Translations under genes and position numbers: made by a program | Origin: Dendrobium chrysotoxum | Lineage: Eukaryota; Streptophyta; Magnoliopsida; Asparagales; Orchidaceae | DNA length: 64,000 nt | Assembly (NCBI GenBank): GCA_019925795.1 | Contig: CM034313.1 | Span: 24,540,932 to 24,604,931, forward strand | Direction: 5' to 3' | Shown: in pieces, positions 34,430-46,110 of the stretch | Numbering within the stretch: the first letter of the stretch is position 1 | Layout: the number at the start of each line of letters is the position of its first letter | The notes under the pieces: model-generated | What the model was told of the DNA's origin: nothing | Seen by the model: only the letters and a program-made list of their open reading frames with translations | Databases searched by the model: none

Positions 34430-36214
34430 TGTTACAAATCTGAACATGAGTCTTATGATTTTGATAATAACCAACATTATTGGACTCCTTACTATGTCAT
34501 CTCCTTTTATTATTATTATTACATATTTATTCTTATGCACTAACATTTAGGTAATCCGTACATTATTTAAAGTGATCAACTCATGACTGGGTAGAAAAGG
34601 GTTAAGTGTCTTTGAGAGTTTGTATTTCTACTTTTATTTATTTTTATATTTTCGGAGTCAAAGTTATTTATTTGGTGGATGTTAAACTTGGTGACCGTGC
34701 ACACACATACTTAGGGGAGTGAGATAGTGAGAAAATTAGATGAGTAATTTTTTAAACTAATCATATTGTACTATCCATATTATACTGTATGATCAGATAA
34801 TTAAAAAAATATTATAATGGCGAATTGGCGTAATCAAAGCTATTTGAACTTATCGTACTTTACAATCAAGATTGTACAAGACGATCAGTTGAAATCAAGA
34901 TCTTAGCCACCAATCATAATTTAGGTAATATTTTAAAATTCAAAATTTATACTAATCATACTGTATGATAGTCATCGTACTGTATGATATAATCAAATTT
35001 TTCCTAAATTAATCCTATAATAAGGGGATCAAATTTAGATTATTTAATCCAATTAGATCGTACTGTACTATTAGACCAATTGTACTATACGACCTGATCT
35101 TTGCATGAGATGATATTTATTTGCCACCAATTATATGGGTTGTTAATCCAATCTGATTGAACTAATCATACTGAATGATGCTTTATATTATACTGGAAGA
35201 TCAGCTCAAATACTTGAACTGATCGTACAATGCCTTATTTATTATACAGTATTAATAGGGCCAATTAAACTAATTATACTATATGATCTGGGATTATACT
35301 GTGTGATTAGTGTCAATAGAATTGAATTATTTAGGCTTTTTATGAAGCTTTGTGTTTAAGCTCTCCTAATAGACTTATTTTAAGTCTTTGACTGTTGGGT
35401 TTTCTGGCGAGAGAGCTTGGAGAAGATATCTTGGAGAGCTTTAAGAAAGAGAAAGGAGAGTTTATGTGTGAGGGAGGAGTGTGAAGGGTTTTCACACGAT
35501 TACTATGAGCAAGCTTCAGCCTTGTTTCCTCCGAGCATCTTACTTTGTTTCTTGGGTGGCTCTAGAAGAAGATTGTCAGCCTGAAGACTATTGAGGTTCT
35601 CTGCCAGCACTAGGAGGGTGAAAAAAGGAGTGGGAGGTTCTCTGCCTTCATCGGGAGGGTGAGAAAGAGGTCGAGGTTCTCTATTTTATCTAGGAGGGTA
35701 AAAAAAGAGTATGATGTTCTCTGCCTTCACTAGGAGGGTAAAAAAGAGGTTAATATTATCTACCACACTGGGTTGGTGAAAAGATTGTAAGGGCTTCTCC
35801 ACCTAACTATAGGGGCTAAAGGAGAGACACTAAGGTTTTAGTGTAATACTCAAAGAGGTGGACTCTAGGGAGTGGGCATAGGTCCTTGTTTGAATGAACC
35901 ATTATAAAATTTTGGTGTGTTCTTTCTGAATTATATTTTTTTATAATTTACTTTTTTACACTTTAATTTTCTAGAATTTGCATGGTAGAAAATTATCAAT
36001 TTAATGATATATTAATTTGAGCTATTCATCATCATCATAATTAAATTTTTTTTCAAGGTTTCGCTTTCACATTGGGTGATAATTTTATTAGTATTTAAGT
36101 TATTAAAAATAAAAAAAATAAAATATAGTTTTGTGTTCAAAGTACCAATTCACCCCCCTCTTAGTGTGCCTAAGGATAGTTCATTGAGGATTATCATCCT
36201 ACATCAAAATTTTA
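34430..36214 (+). repeat. 5' LTR of the plus-strand Copia element
   Basis: This 1785-bp LTR ends catcaaaatttta (TA for CA) right before attggtatcagagc. In order it has a dyad-rich upstream region (34770-35330, for example catactgtatgatc), a TATTTTAAG box (35376-35384), four hairpin repeats (35590-35760), and a C6 run (36153-36158) followed by tcttagtg near its 3' end. Confidence 0.92.
35590..35785 (+). repeat. Hairpin minisatellite of ~40 bp in the LTR leader
   Basis: Four units of the form gaggttctctgcc followed by a stem-loop recur about every 40 bp. Stems include CACT/GGTG and TTTATC/GGTAAA around AGGAG-type loops. A fifth, different stem (CCACA..TGGTG) and a CTTCTCC/GGAGAG pairing follow at 35760-35835. 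This part lies downstream of the TATA-like box, so it should be in the RNA leader. Confidence 0.75.
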
Positions 36215-36216
36215 AT

Positions 36217-36228
36217 TGGTATCAGAGC
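36217..36228 (+). other. Primer binding site, initiator-Met type
   Basis: TGGTATCAGAGC is intact two bases after the LTR end (36214), as in SIRE-like Copia elements. The following ggttctcacaag is the start of the internal leader. Confidence 0.93.
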
Positions 36229-36459
36229 GGTTCTCACAAGTAGCATTTTAGAAAACCTTAAGAAAAATGATCTAAGGCACATTTTGGTTATAGAAACACC
36301 GTAGAGTGTTATTCTATAACTTCTCCACCTTTATTTTATAACACACTGTTTGAAAATTTGCATGTCTACTTTCTTACAATCGATTAATTTTTGTATGTGG
36401 TTTTTGGTTCAAGAAGATTATTCCGCACCCTATCATTTTGTTAATGGCATCAAATCTAA

Positions 36460-37135
36460 AGTACCATTTAATGAATGGAGCAATGAAGATAGATACTTGG
36501 CATAACTAAATGCAAAATTTTTAAATCATTTTTTCTATACTCTTAAGTCTGAATATTACATGAGAGTTTTTACTTATACCACTAGCAAGGATATTTGGGA
36601 TAAATTGTGTATTATATACAAAGGGACTATTGAGGTCAAACAGTCTAGGTTGAACATCTTGTTGCACGATTATGAACTTTTTCGCATGAAACCTCATGAA
36701 ACCATCTCAGACATGTACACTAGGTTTACCCAAATTGAAACATCCCTATTTGCTTTAGGTCGAGAGCTTTCAAATTTTAAAAAAGTGAACAAAATTCTTT
36801 GATGCCTACCTAGTAATTATGATGCTAAGATTACTACCATTTTTGAATCAAAAGATCTTAATGTTTACTCTATAGATAACTTGTTCGCTCACGTATTGCC
36901 TATGAGCATGGTGTGAGTCAGAGATTATAGGATATAAGAGATAAGAGAAAGGATAAAGTGGTGGCACTGAAAGAAAATGAATTAGAAAGTGATAGCTTTG
37001 TAGTTGGGGAAGATAATAATATAGTATTGATGACACGCCAATTCAAAAACTTTTTAAAAAGAAAATAAAAGTGTCATCAGCAGTTGAACAAAGGGAAACC
37101 AAACAAAAATTTCAAAGCATCATCTGATATGATTC
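36460..37135 (+). pseudogene. gag of the plus-strand Copia element (UBN2-like), 3' end deleted
   Basis: The frame at 36560-36802 reads TYTTSKDIWDKLCIIYKGT, VKQSRLNILLHDYELFRMKP and ETISDMYTRFTQIETSLFAL, the standard Copia gag block (UBN2). It continues with stops to MTRQFKNFLKRK (37030-37066) and KNFKASSD (about 37102-37125), where the related element 37466-47287 enters its zinc knuckle. Here the knuckle is gone: the sequence jumps into late integrase. The start is unclear because the N-terminus (36446-36560) is frameshifted. Confidence 0.82.
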
Positions 37136-37465
37136 GGTTGGTAGAAGCTGCTAGAGCTATATCAGTTGAGTATTTACTTCCTAAATATTTTTCTATAGGA
37201 ATAAGAACTTGGCATGGGATTAGAAGGGAGGTTAGCAACTCTTCTTTCATCTCTATGGTAGAAACCTCAAACATAGATTAAGCCTTATCTGATGAATTTT
37301 AGATCCTAACTATACAATAGGAATTGAATCAATATGTTAGGAATGATGTTTGGGAGTTAGTTAGCAGACCTAAGGACATGAGTGTTGTAGGAATTAAGTG
37401 GGTTTTTAAGAATAAAATTAATGACCCTGGCATAGTGATTAGAAATAATGCTAGATTAATAGCTA
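37136..37465 (+). pseudogene. Deleted integrase end joined to the start of RT (plus-strand Copia)
   Basis: The reading VEAARAISVEYLLPKYF matches late integrase of the minus-strand element, then jumps to WHGIRREVSNSSFISM, the linker before RT, and continues NDVWELVSRPKDMSVVGIKW (with two stops) to RLIA at 37460. Two separate deletions are needed: one removed zinc knuckle, protease and most of integrase, the other the rest of integrase and the linker. The minus-strand Copia insertion at 37466 then cuts RT; the next codons resume at 47293. Confidence 0.82.
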
Positions 37466-37854
37466 TGAAAGTTTGTTAGGGATGTTAAGCCCTTATGAAC
37501 TAGTCCCGAGGCTAACCAAAAGGGGGGTGAATTGGCAGTTTTAAAAATTCTTAGGCAAACGATGATTTAGAAAATCTTTTTGAATATTTTAAAATATTTA
37601 CAGTTACGTGATGATATGCAGATGTCCAATGATAACAGAATAATAATCACACTTACATAATCATCAATAGAAAAGTAAGTGCGAAAAATAATCAAAAAGA
37701 ACAACCAGATTTTATAGTGGTTCGGTCAACTTGACCTTCGTCTACTCCACAGAGCCTCCCCTCTGGGTATTGTACTAACACTAAGTGACTCTCCTTCTAT
37801 TCCAACAACAAGGTAGAGAAGTCTATACAAAAACTCCTTTCCACCAACCTTATG

Positions 37855-37995
37855 AGGCAGAGAACCTGAACTCCTTTCGCTTCCTCCTGAAGCAGGAAGA
37901 GAACCTAGACTCCTTTTGCTTTCTCCTGAAGCAGGAAGAGAACTTGGACTCCTTTCGCTTCCTCCTGAAGAAGGCAGAGAACTTGGATCTTCTTG
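37855..37995 (-). repeat. Hairpin minisatellite of 39 bp in the LTR leader
   Basis: About 3.5 units of 39 bp. The first is perfect: GCTTC (37879-37883), CTCCT loop, GAAGC (37889-37893), which in sense RNA is GCTTC / AGGAG / GAAGC. The 13-codon period makes long open frames on both strands (rich in FRRKRKE), which are artefacts. Confidence 0.82.
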
Positions 37996-38239
37996 TGGAC
38001 GATCCTATGATAGAACCACCAACAAGACAAGAGACAATGACTGGAGAAGATGACTCAGATCCTTGCTGAAGCAACCTTTGTGAACACCTCACTCCCTCAC
38101 AAGATCCTCTCTCTCTCTCCCAAGCCCTCTCTCTCTCTCTCAAGATTTTCTTTGGTAAGGAAACTGGTAAAAGATTTTTAACAATTGAACAAAAAAGATC
38201 TTAAAAAGGAGGGCTAAAAATTGCCCTAAAATTTAATTT

Positions 38240-38945
38240 GATGATTCCGTTCGTACAGTATGATCCAATATCGTACAGTACCATTAGTTCAAAAATAGTT
38301 TCATCCAGTACGAATACAAATGAACAGTTCACAAATTTTACGAACATCATACAGTACGATCCGTTGATCATATAGTATGTTCAACTTATTCTCAACTACT
38401 CGTACGGGACAATCTTTAGGACGAACGAATTTATCTCTATCTATCGTCTCGCATTGCACCATTCGTACAGTATAAATAGTTCAATTCAGGTCATCGTAGA
38501 GTACGATACAAATATCATCCGAGATAAATAGAATAAAAAAACCTTAGTTTTATCTGGTACGATCAATGGGACGATTGACATCGTCTCTATTATTCCTCCA
38601 GTATGATCCAATATCATACTGTACGAATGTAATTGATTAAGAAACCAAGATTTGATTGGTCGATCACAGGGGATAATTTTGGCAGGATTTAAAATGTTCG
38701 TACAGTATAATTGTAATTATACAGTATGATTTGTTCAAAAATTCAAAATTTAAATCTTACCAAAATAGTCCTAGTGGATAGGATTTTTTTCAAATCGTAA
38801 AGTACGATATGAATCGTACAGTAGGACTAGTTCTCAAAACTAATTATTTAGAATTAGCAGTAAGCCTGAATATTAATGACTTATCATACAATATGATGGA
38901 GAAATCGTACAGTATAATTTTCTTTAAGAGAAATACTAAATCACT
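38240..38945 (-). promoter_or_regulatory. Dyad cluster in the LTR upstream region
   Basis: Short palindromes of the form ATCGTACAGTACGAT, or decayed forms with TpG/CpA for CpG (atcatacagtatgat), recur about every 30-50 bases, for example near 38265, 38350, 38495, 38605, 38795 and 38890. They end before the TATA-like box of the LTR in sense orientation. A role as binding sites is inference. Confidence 0.6.
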
Positions 38946-39173
38946 CAAAAACTCCCCCTGAGTGTGTGTGTGTAAGGTTACTTAGGTTGGGGATCTGTTA
39001 CATTACACTAGACTCAAGAAAAGTGAAAAAGTATATTTAAACACACTTAGACCCGATATTGAGTTGGCTTGAATTACATTTGATCTTTTGTACCTGAAAG
39101 GTTAGACACTGAACCCGAAACAAAAAGGTTTGCTATCATCAAAATCATAGTCCTTGAATCTAGATTCGTAATA

Positions 39174-39195
39174 ATCTCCCCCTTTTTATGATGGC
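39174..39195 (-). other. Polypurine tract next to the 3' LTR
   Basis: On the minus strand the bases before the 3' LTR read ATAAAAAGGGGGAGAT, a clear polypurine tract, preceded by GTTTGCCATC. The same GCCATC..AAAAAGGGG pattern is at 50680-50703 in the plus-strand element. Confidence 0.88.
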
Positions 39196-40680
39196 AAACA
39201 TTTATTTAGTAGTTTCAAATCAAGCAAAATTATTGAGAAAGGGTGACACTAAATACAACAAAAGAACCTACTACAACACAAAAAAAACAAACAAACAAAA
39301 CTACTAGTAATACAAAAATAACTTCCCCTTTTGACATCACAAAAAGGGAGAACAAAATAGAGAAACATAAAAAATAGTACAGACCCAACACAGGAAAAAC
39401 ATCAAAAGGATGAAATCCAGAAACATCAAAAGTTTTTTTTTTAATTGATCAACTCCAGTAAATCAGAATTTTCCCTTGAGTTTTAATTTAAAATCCAATA
39501 AGAAGAAAATCGACGATGTTGAAATCTAGAAAAGTTGAAAAATTGATTTTCGTAACTCCTACCTCGGTCACCTTACAGGTTCAAATTCCTTTCAAACAAA
39601 AGTCTAAGTCAGAAGAAAAGAAATTAGATTCAAAAAGATATCCTTTTAAGCCTCGTTCCAGAAAAATATCTGATAAAATAGTATTATGAAGTAAGGAATC
39701 AGAATTTATGATTTTCAATCTCAAGCTTCTGAAAATATTAAGTGGCTCATGAATTTTTCCTAAGATATTTAAAGATCTAAAAGGGAAGAAAGCTTGTTTC
39801 TTTGTGGGCTCATTTTGTGCCTCTTTTTCAATTTGTTTGGCGCACTACGCATCTTTTGATTTTTTAGTACACTTTATGTATTTTTCAATTTTGCGATATT
39901 ATGCATCTTTTCAGCTTTGGGCTCATTTTGTGCCTCTTTTCATTTTGGTGCTCTTTGCACATCTTTTATAAGCTTGCTTCCTTTCATAATCATTAATGAA
40001 TCTTAGTTGTGAAATTACCTTCCAGACATAAGAGAAGATAAAACTCACTCTCTACAGTAAGGGGGATTAATTCACAAAACAAAAATCATACATCATATGA
40101 TAAGTCCAATCACCTGATTAAGAAAACACAACACTGATTCAAAGCTTTGAAAACACTATTCATATGAGATAGAAACTTAAAAGAGATCTCTATTTCAAAA
40201 ACTAACTTTTTTAATTTTGAAGAAGATTTTTATCCAAAAGAAATAATACACCACTAAAGGAGTTAGAGGAAGAGAAACAATCATTAATGTTTCTTCCCTT
40301 TAATAGATTTAGAGGAGTCAATCACTGCTTACAAGCTTTCAAGAAAAAATAATAAGGTAAAACACTTAGTCAGAAATCCAATTTATCAGCAGTAGTGAGC
40401 AGTGATCTGATTCTGATGAGAGTAAATAGTAAAGAAAAGCAAACAAGAAGAATAAAAGATACACTAAAATCAATAAATGAAAATTAGCAAATGAAAATCA
40501 ATAGAAATAATCAAATTCGATAAGCAAATCAAACAACAAAAATCTGCAGCAAAAGAAAAAATTCTAATATGAAACAGTCAATCAAATCAAACAGAAGCTA
40601 AAAGCTAAATGAAAAATAGAAAAATCAAAAATTAGTAATCATCAGATTCATGCATTTATGTCAATAACACCCAATCTGGT
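39196..40680 (-). other. Non-coding 3' internal region of the minus-strand Copia element
   Basis: About 1.5 kb between RNase H and PPT with no recognisable ORF; the related elements carry an accessory ORF here. A degenerate short repeat is present at 39800-39970: gggctcattttgtgcctctt occurs at 39805 and 39919, with similar gcgcactacgcatctttt and tgctctttgcacatctttt phrases between. Confidence 0.6.
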
Positions 40681-40689
40681 CCTCAAAAT

Positions 40690-41470
40690 GCTGAATGAGT
40701 CAAATGCTAGTGGTTTAGTAAAGATGTTAGCCAGTTGATTTTTAGTTGCAACATGATGTAGCTCAATCTCCCCTTTTGTAACATGGTCCCTAATATAAGT
40801 GATGCCTTATGTCAATGTATTTGGTTCTTGAATATTGGATAGGATTCATAGAAATGCAGATGGCACTAGTGTTATCACAAAGAATTGAAATTGTGCCAAC
40901 AGGTAATCCTAAATCCAAAACTTGTTGCTTCAATCAAAGGACTTAGGCCACATAGCTTCCTAAGGCAATGTACTCAGCTTCAGTAGTGGAAAGTGCAACT
41001 GAGTTCTATTTTTTACTGGACCAGGAGACTAAAGACTATCCTATGAATTGGCAAGTTCCAAAAGTGCTCTTTCTATCCACCCTACATCCTGTAAAGTTAG
41101 AGTCAGAATATCCAATAATTTCAAAAGAAGTGCTGTGCCTAGGATACGAGATTCTAGGTTTGGGGTCCCTAAGAGATATCTAAGGATTCTCTTAATTATA
41201 GTCAGGTGGGATTCCTTAGGATCAGCTTGAAATCTAGTACAAAGACAAACACTAAACATAATATCAGGTCGACTAGCAGTCAGGTAAAATAGTGATCCAA
41301 TTATTCCTCTAAACCTCTTCTAATCAATAGATTTTTCATTTGAATCTTTATCTAACTAAACAGTGGAACTCATGGGAGTATTGATTGTCATAGCTTTGTC
41401 CATTTTATATTTCTTTAAGATGTCCTTAGCATATGTTGATTGATTCAGAAAGGTTTCATCATCTATTTGC
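40690..41470 (-). pseudogene. RNase H and RT-connection of the minus-strand Copia element
   Basis: Minus-strand readings include MFSVCLCTRFQADPKESHLT and IIKRILRYLLGTPNLE at 41259-41140, then in other frames the DSNFTGC-type block and the C-terminal reading TISILCDNTSAICISMNPIQ near 40870. This is the standard Copia RNase H order, with the DNTSAI motif holding one catalytic Asp. Several frameshifts and stops. Confidence 0.82.
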
Positions 41471-41471
41471 C

Positions 41472-42230
41472 TTATATTAAACCCAAAAAGTAGGACAATT
41501 CTCCCATCATACTCATCTCAAACTCTTTACTCATTATCTTAGAAAAATTATCACATAAATTTTTATCAGAAGATTCAAAAAGTATATCATCAACATAGAT
41601 CTGGACAATGAGTAAATCATCACCTACTTTTCTAAGAAAAAGGGTGGTGTTTACGCTCCCCTTAACAAACTCTCTTTCTAGAAGGAATGTGCTAAGCCTC
41701 TTATACCAAGCTCTGGGTGCCTGTTTCAATCCATATAAGGCCTTTTTTAATTTATAAACATGATTAGGACATTGAGAATTCTCAAAACCTGGGGGTTGCT
41801 CTACAAAGAGATCTTCCTTTATTATCCCATTCAAAAAGGCACTCTTGACATCCATTTGAAAAAGCTTAAATCCCTTATAATAGGCAAAGGCTAGTAGCAC
41901 TCAAATGGCTTCCAATCTATCTACAGAGGCAAAGGTCTCCTCAAAATCAATCCCTTTTATTTGATTGTACCCCTTAGCCACCAATCTTACCTTATTCCTA
42001 ACAACTACACCAGAGTCATTCATCTTATTCTTAAAGACCCATTTGGCTCCCACTACACTTTGATTCTTAGGTCTTTCTACTAACTCCCAAACATCATTCC
42101 TTATAAATTGGTTCAATTCCTCTTGTATTGCTAAAATCCAAAATTCATCAGAAAGGGCTTGATTGATGTTGGTGGGTTCAGTCATTGAGATAAAGGTAGA
42201 ATGATTTACTTCCTTCCTAAGTCCATGCAT
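41472..42230 (-). pseudogene. Reverse transcriptase of the minus-strand Copia element
   Basis: Two open stretches separated by a single TGA (near 41900) at a position read as EAI*VLLAFA, where an Arg codon is expected. Motifs: NDVWELVERPKNQSVVGAKW, KGYNQIKGIDFEETFA, KLFQMDVKSAFLNG (first catalytic Asp), EQPPGFE, YGLKQAPRAWY and QIYVDDILF (catalytic pair intact at about 41585-41610), then GELSYFLGL. This is the best-kept coding region in the window. It copies the element RNA into DNA in the virus-like particle. Confidence 0.9.
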
Positions 42231-42551
42231 AGTTATAACACCTTCAGAGGGTCTCCCAAGATCAGTTCTTTAGGATGACTCGAAGAATATCTCCAATCTC
42301 TAGAAAAATTATTTTGAGGTTCTACCCTTTCCTCCAGATTTACAATTTTCAACTCTTTGGATAATCTCTCCTACATCTTCTTCTTCCTCAACTCTAGTCT
42401 CCTTAGGATCAGATTCATCAAACACCACATGAGTTATCTCCTCCACTACAAAAGTCCTCTTATTAAACACCCTAAAGAATTTCCCCACACTAGAATAACT
42501 TAAGAATACTCCTTCATCAGATTTGGGGTCAAATTTTTTTGAGGATGACTT

Positions 42552-43664
42552 CTAATTATTAAGAATGAAAACCTTACAGCTAAAGATATGGAGGTGGGAC
42601 AGATTTGGAGTTCTACCCTTAATGATCTCATAAGGAGTCTTATTCAGATTGGATCTAACATTCATCCTATTCAACACATAACAAGCTATGTTTACTGCAT
42701 CTGCCAAAAAGTATTTTAGAAGTGAATACTCAGAAAGCATGGCTCTAGTGGCTTCCACCAAGGTTTTGTTCTTTCTTTAAGCTACCCCATTTTATTAAGG
42801 GGTCCTAGGAGCTGAAAAGTTATGGCTAATCACTTGATCTTTACAGAAGGTTCCAAATTTCTCATTTTCAAACTCCCCACCGTGATCACTATGGATGGTC
42901 ACAATCTCACAACCTAACTTCTTCTGAATCCAAGTGGAGAGAGATTTAAATTCATCAAATGACTCAAATTTATGTGACAGAAATCTAATCCAAGTGAACC
43001 TCGAGTAATCATCAACAATCACAAATCCATAGACTATCCCCCCTAAGCTGCTAGTACTAATGGGTCCAAACAAATCCATGATAAGGACTTCTAAAGGTCT
43101 AGAGGTGTTGATGTCCTTAATTGAGTGGAAAGAGGAGTGGACTTGCTTCCCTAATTGATAGGTGTCACACAGGTGGTCCTTAGTGAACTTAAGCTTGGGG
43201 ACACCTCTAACTAAGTCCTTTTGAGTGACTCTTCTAAGGGTTTTCATACTGGCATGACATAACCTCCTATGCCACAGCCAAGACTCATTAGCAGCAGTTT
43301 TTAAGCAAATAGCAACATCAGCTTTAAAGCAATTTAAATCTAGCATGTAGACATTATTGACCCATTTTTCTTGCAAAATAATTTTGTCATTTAAGCTTAT
43401 AATGCAGCAAGTAGGCAGGAACTTTAAGCTGAAGCCTTTATCACACAGTTGGCTGATGCTTAGCAGATTATGTTTTAGTCCATCTACAAGCAAAATATTG
43501 TCAATAATGAAATTTTGTGAATCACTAATTATACCTGCTCCTACCACCCTCCTGGCGGTATTGTCTCCAAGTGTAACCTTGCCTCCAGCTCTCGTCTCCA
43601 GCAAAATAAACTGATTTGGATCTCCTGTCATATGTCTTGAACATCCGCTGTCCAGGTACCACAT
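42552..43664 (-). pseudogene. Protease end, pre-integrase and integrase of the minus-strand Copia element
   Basis: The frame 43664-42795 starts MWYLDSGCSRHMTGD, the late protease-like segment of Copia polyproteins, then ESWLWHRRLCHASMKTL (pre-integrase His residues) and HLCDTYQLGKQ, where the second Cys of the zinc-binding CxxC has become Tyr. The integrase core has LIMDLFGPISTSSLGG (first Asp) and IHSDHGGEFEN (second Asp). At about 42780 stops include one at the codon where the catalytic Glu is expected (NGVA*RK). The end (42761-42552) reads LVEATRAMLSEYSLLKYF and KTPYEIIKGRTPNLSHLHIF. Confidence 0.9.
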
Positions 43665-43899
43665 GGTCTCACGAGGCCTTTTGTGAGAGTATTCCTACAA
43701 AATCATCAAATATCATATTTAAGAAACCAAATAGGTTTGGGTTCCTTCTTATGAGAAGAAGAATGCAATGCATATTTGCTGTGCTGTGAAACATGAAATT
43801 TGGGTCTCCACACCCAATGTGTACTACAGTGAACAGTGGAAGTGTGAGAGATATATCCTAGTATGCCATAAGAGAAACATCTAATGCCAGGAAAAGGGT

Positions 43900-45545
43900 T
43901 AACTAATCTACATGGGTGATAGTGTCTCTTCCTAGGTTTGAATGAAACATGCTTTGATGATTTTGAATCAGATTCTTCAAATGGTGGAGGTGCATAAAAC
44001 TGTGCAAAAATATGAGGTATTTCATTTTTCTCAAAAGCACTAATTTTAGTTTTAGAAATTCATTTTCCTTCTTGAGACTTATAATTTCAAATTTTAAATA
44101 ATGCTCATCACTAGCTAAGTTACATGCCATGGTGTTTAGTTCTTTATAAGCTTTTTCTAAGTCAACATTTGATATTTTTAATTATTCATGCTCAACCATT
44201 AGTTTAGAATGCTTTTTATTTAATTTATCAAATTTATCAAGTAAAGATAGATGATTGCTATCAAGTATAGAATGATCTTTAATCATAACATCATGCTCTT
44301 TCTGTAAATTTAAGAAATCCAATTTCAGGCTGGCATGGGTTTTCTTAAGTTTCCTATACGACAAATGAATTTTTTTAGAAATATCTAGCAATTGATCATA
44401 GGTTAGCTCACATACCTCTTCTTGATCTGATTGACCAGGATGATCATCAGCCATCAGACACAAGTTCATAGTTTTCTCTTTAGCTTTAGTCTCAGAGGAG
44501 TCAGATGCAGAATCTGCCCAGAATGCCTTTTGAATCCACTTCTTATCCTTCTTGAACTTGGGTTTCTCCTCACCCTTCTCCTTACTTAGGTGAGCCTTAA
44601 GTGTAGGACAATCAGCCTTTATATGTCCAGGCTTCCTGCATTCAAAACAAACAGTATCAGATGAACCTTTAAAATTTCTACTATACTTACCTTTGTTCCA
44701 CTTCTGAAAGTTCTTGTGTTTCTTCCTTAGAAAGCTTTTGAATTACCTAGTGATTAAGGCAACATCATCAATATTAGACCCAGAAGTATTAGTATTAGTC
44801 TCATTGGCCTTCAACGCCATATTTTTCTCTTTCTTTTTCTCACCTGCATCAAGCTGTCTTTGGTTCACCCCTTGCTCGTAAGCAATGAGTGATCCAAGTA
44901 AGTTATTAATAGAATGGGCATTCAAATCTTTAGATTCAGTGATCGCAATTATCTTGGAATCATAGGAAGAAGGAAAACATCTCAAATTCTTGTTAACTTT
45001 CTCATAATTTGTAAGCTATCTTCCTTTGGCATATAGGGAGGTGATAATTTGAGTGAACCTAATATATATTTCAGAATTGATTCACTAGGTTTCATGCGAA
45101 AGAGTTCATAGTCGTGAAAGAAGATATTCAATCTAGATTGCTTAACTTTAGATGTACTTCATAAGTAATGCATAATCTATCCCAAATTTCTTTACCAGTA
45201 GTACAAGTGGAAACACGCATGTAATATTTAGATTTTAAAGCACAGAAAAAATAGTTCAAACATTTTGCATTTAGTTATGCTAAATCACGATCATCAAATG
45301 TCCATTCAATAAAAGGAAGTTCAGTTTTAATGCCATTTACAAGTATATGAGGTACTTCATAGCCATCTTTAACAAGCGTCCATATGCGATAATCAATAGA
45401 TTATAAAAAGGTGGACATGCGAGTTTTCCAAAAATCAAAAGGTATATTATCAAACAAAGGTGGATGAGTAATTGAATAACCTTCAACAGTATTTTTATTT
45501 CCAAAGTTAGCCCTAGATCGAACTCAAAATTTTTTTAAAACTTGA
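43900..45545 (-). pseudogene. gag of the minus-strand Copia element with zinc knuckle and long coiled coil
   Basis: The N-terminal capsid part (45545-45000) has many stops. At 44985-44743 it reads SYDSKIIAITESKDLNAHSI. The zinc knuckle CFECRKPGHIKADC is intact at about 44608-44652 (CX2CX4HX4C). It is followed by a Lys-rich stretch and a long heptad-like region (44469-44182: LLDISKKIHLSYRKLKKTH, LLDKFDKLNKKHSKLMVEHE) and a second one (FEIISLKKENEFLKLKLVLL). This extended coiled-coil tail between knuckle and protease is usual for SIRE-type gag. Confidence 0.85.
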
Positions 45546-45555
45546 TTTTATGAAT

Positions 45556-45570
45556 ACCGCTCTGATACCA
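45556..45570 (-). other. Primer binding site, initiator-Met type
   Basis: On the minus strand TGGTATCAGAGCGGT follows the 5' LTR end (45573) after two bases. It fixes the direction of the element. Confidence 0.93.
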
Positions 45571-45956
45571 CTTGAAAGTTTGTTAAGGATGTTAAGCCCT
45601 TATGAACTAGTCCCGAGGCTAACCAAGAGGGGGGTGAATTAGTAGTTTTAAAAATTTGTAGGCAAACGATGATTTAGAAAATCTTTTTGAATGTTTTAAA
45701 ATGTTTACAGTTACGTGATGATGTGCAGATGTTCAACGATAGCAGAATAATAGTCACACTCACACAATCATCAATAGAAAAATAAGTGCGAAAAATAATC
45801 AGAAAAAACACACCAAATTTTATAGTGGTTCGATCAACTTGTCCTACGTCCACTTTTCGAAGCCTCCCCTCTGGGTATTGCACTAACACTAAGTGACTCT
45901 CCTTCTGCTCCCATAGTAAGGTGGAGAAGCTTGTACAAAAACTCCTTTCCACCAAC

Positions 45957-46110
45957 CCGGTGAGGTAGAGAACTTGAACTCCTTTAGCTTCCTCCTAAAG
46001 CAGGCAGAGAACCTGGACTCCTTTCGCTTCCTCCAGAAGCAGGAAGAGAACCTGGACTCCTTTCGCTTCCTCCTGAAGTAGGCAGAGAACTCGGATCTTC
46101 TTGCGGACGA
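45957..46110 (-). repeat. Hairpin minisatellite of 39 bp in the LTR leader
   Basis: Three to four units with gagaacctggactcctttcg followed by CTTCCTCCTGAAGYAGG. In sense RNA the stems are (G)CTTC and GAAG(C) with loop AGGAG or TGGAG. A separate stem, CACC / GGTG, precedes it at 45951-45964. Confidence 0.8.

Larger units (their letters stand above)
37466..39173 (-). repeat. 3' LTR of the minus-strand Copia element
   Basis: This 1708-bp LTR starts tgaaagtttgttaggg and ends cgtaata (TA for CA at the inner end). It has the G6 run (37522-37527) next to gtgaattgg, hairpin repeats at 37855-37995, and a dyad cluster at 38240-38945. It aligns throughout with 45573-47287. Confidence 0.92.
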
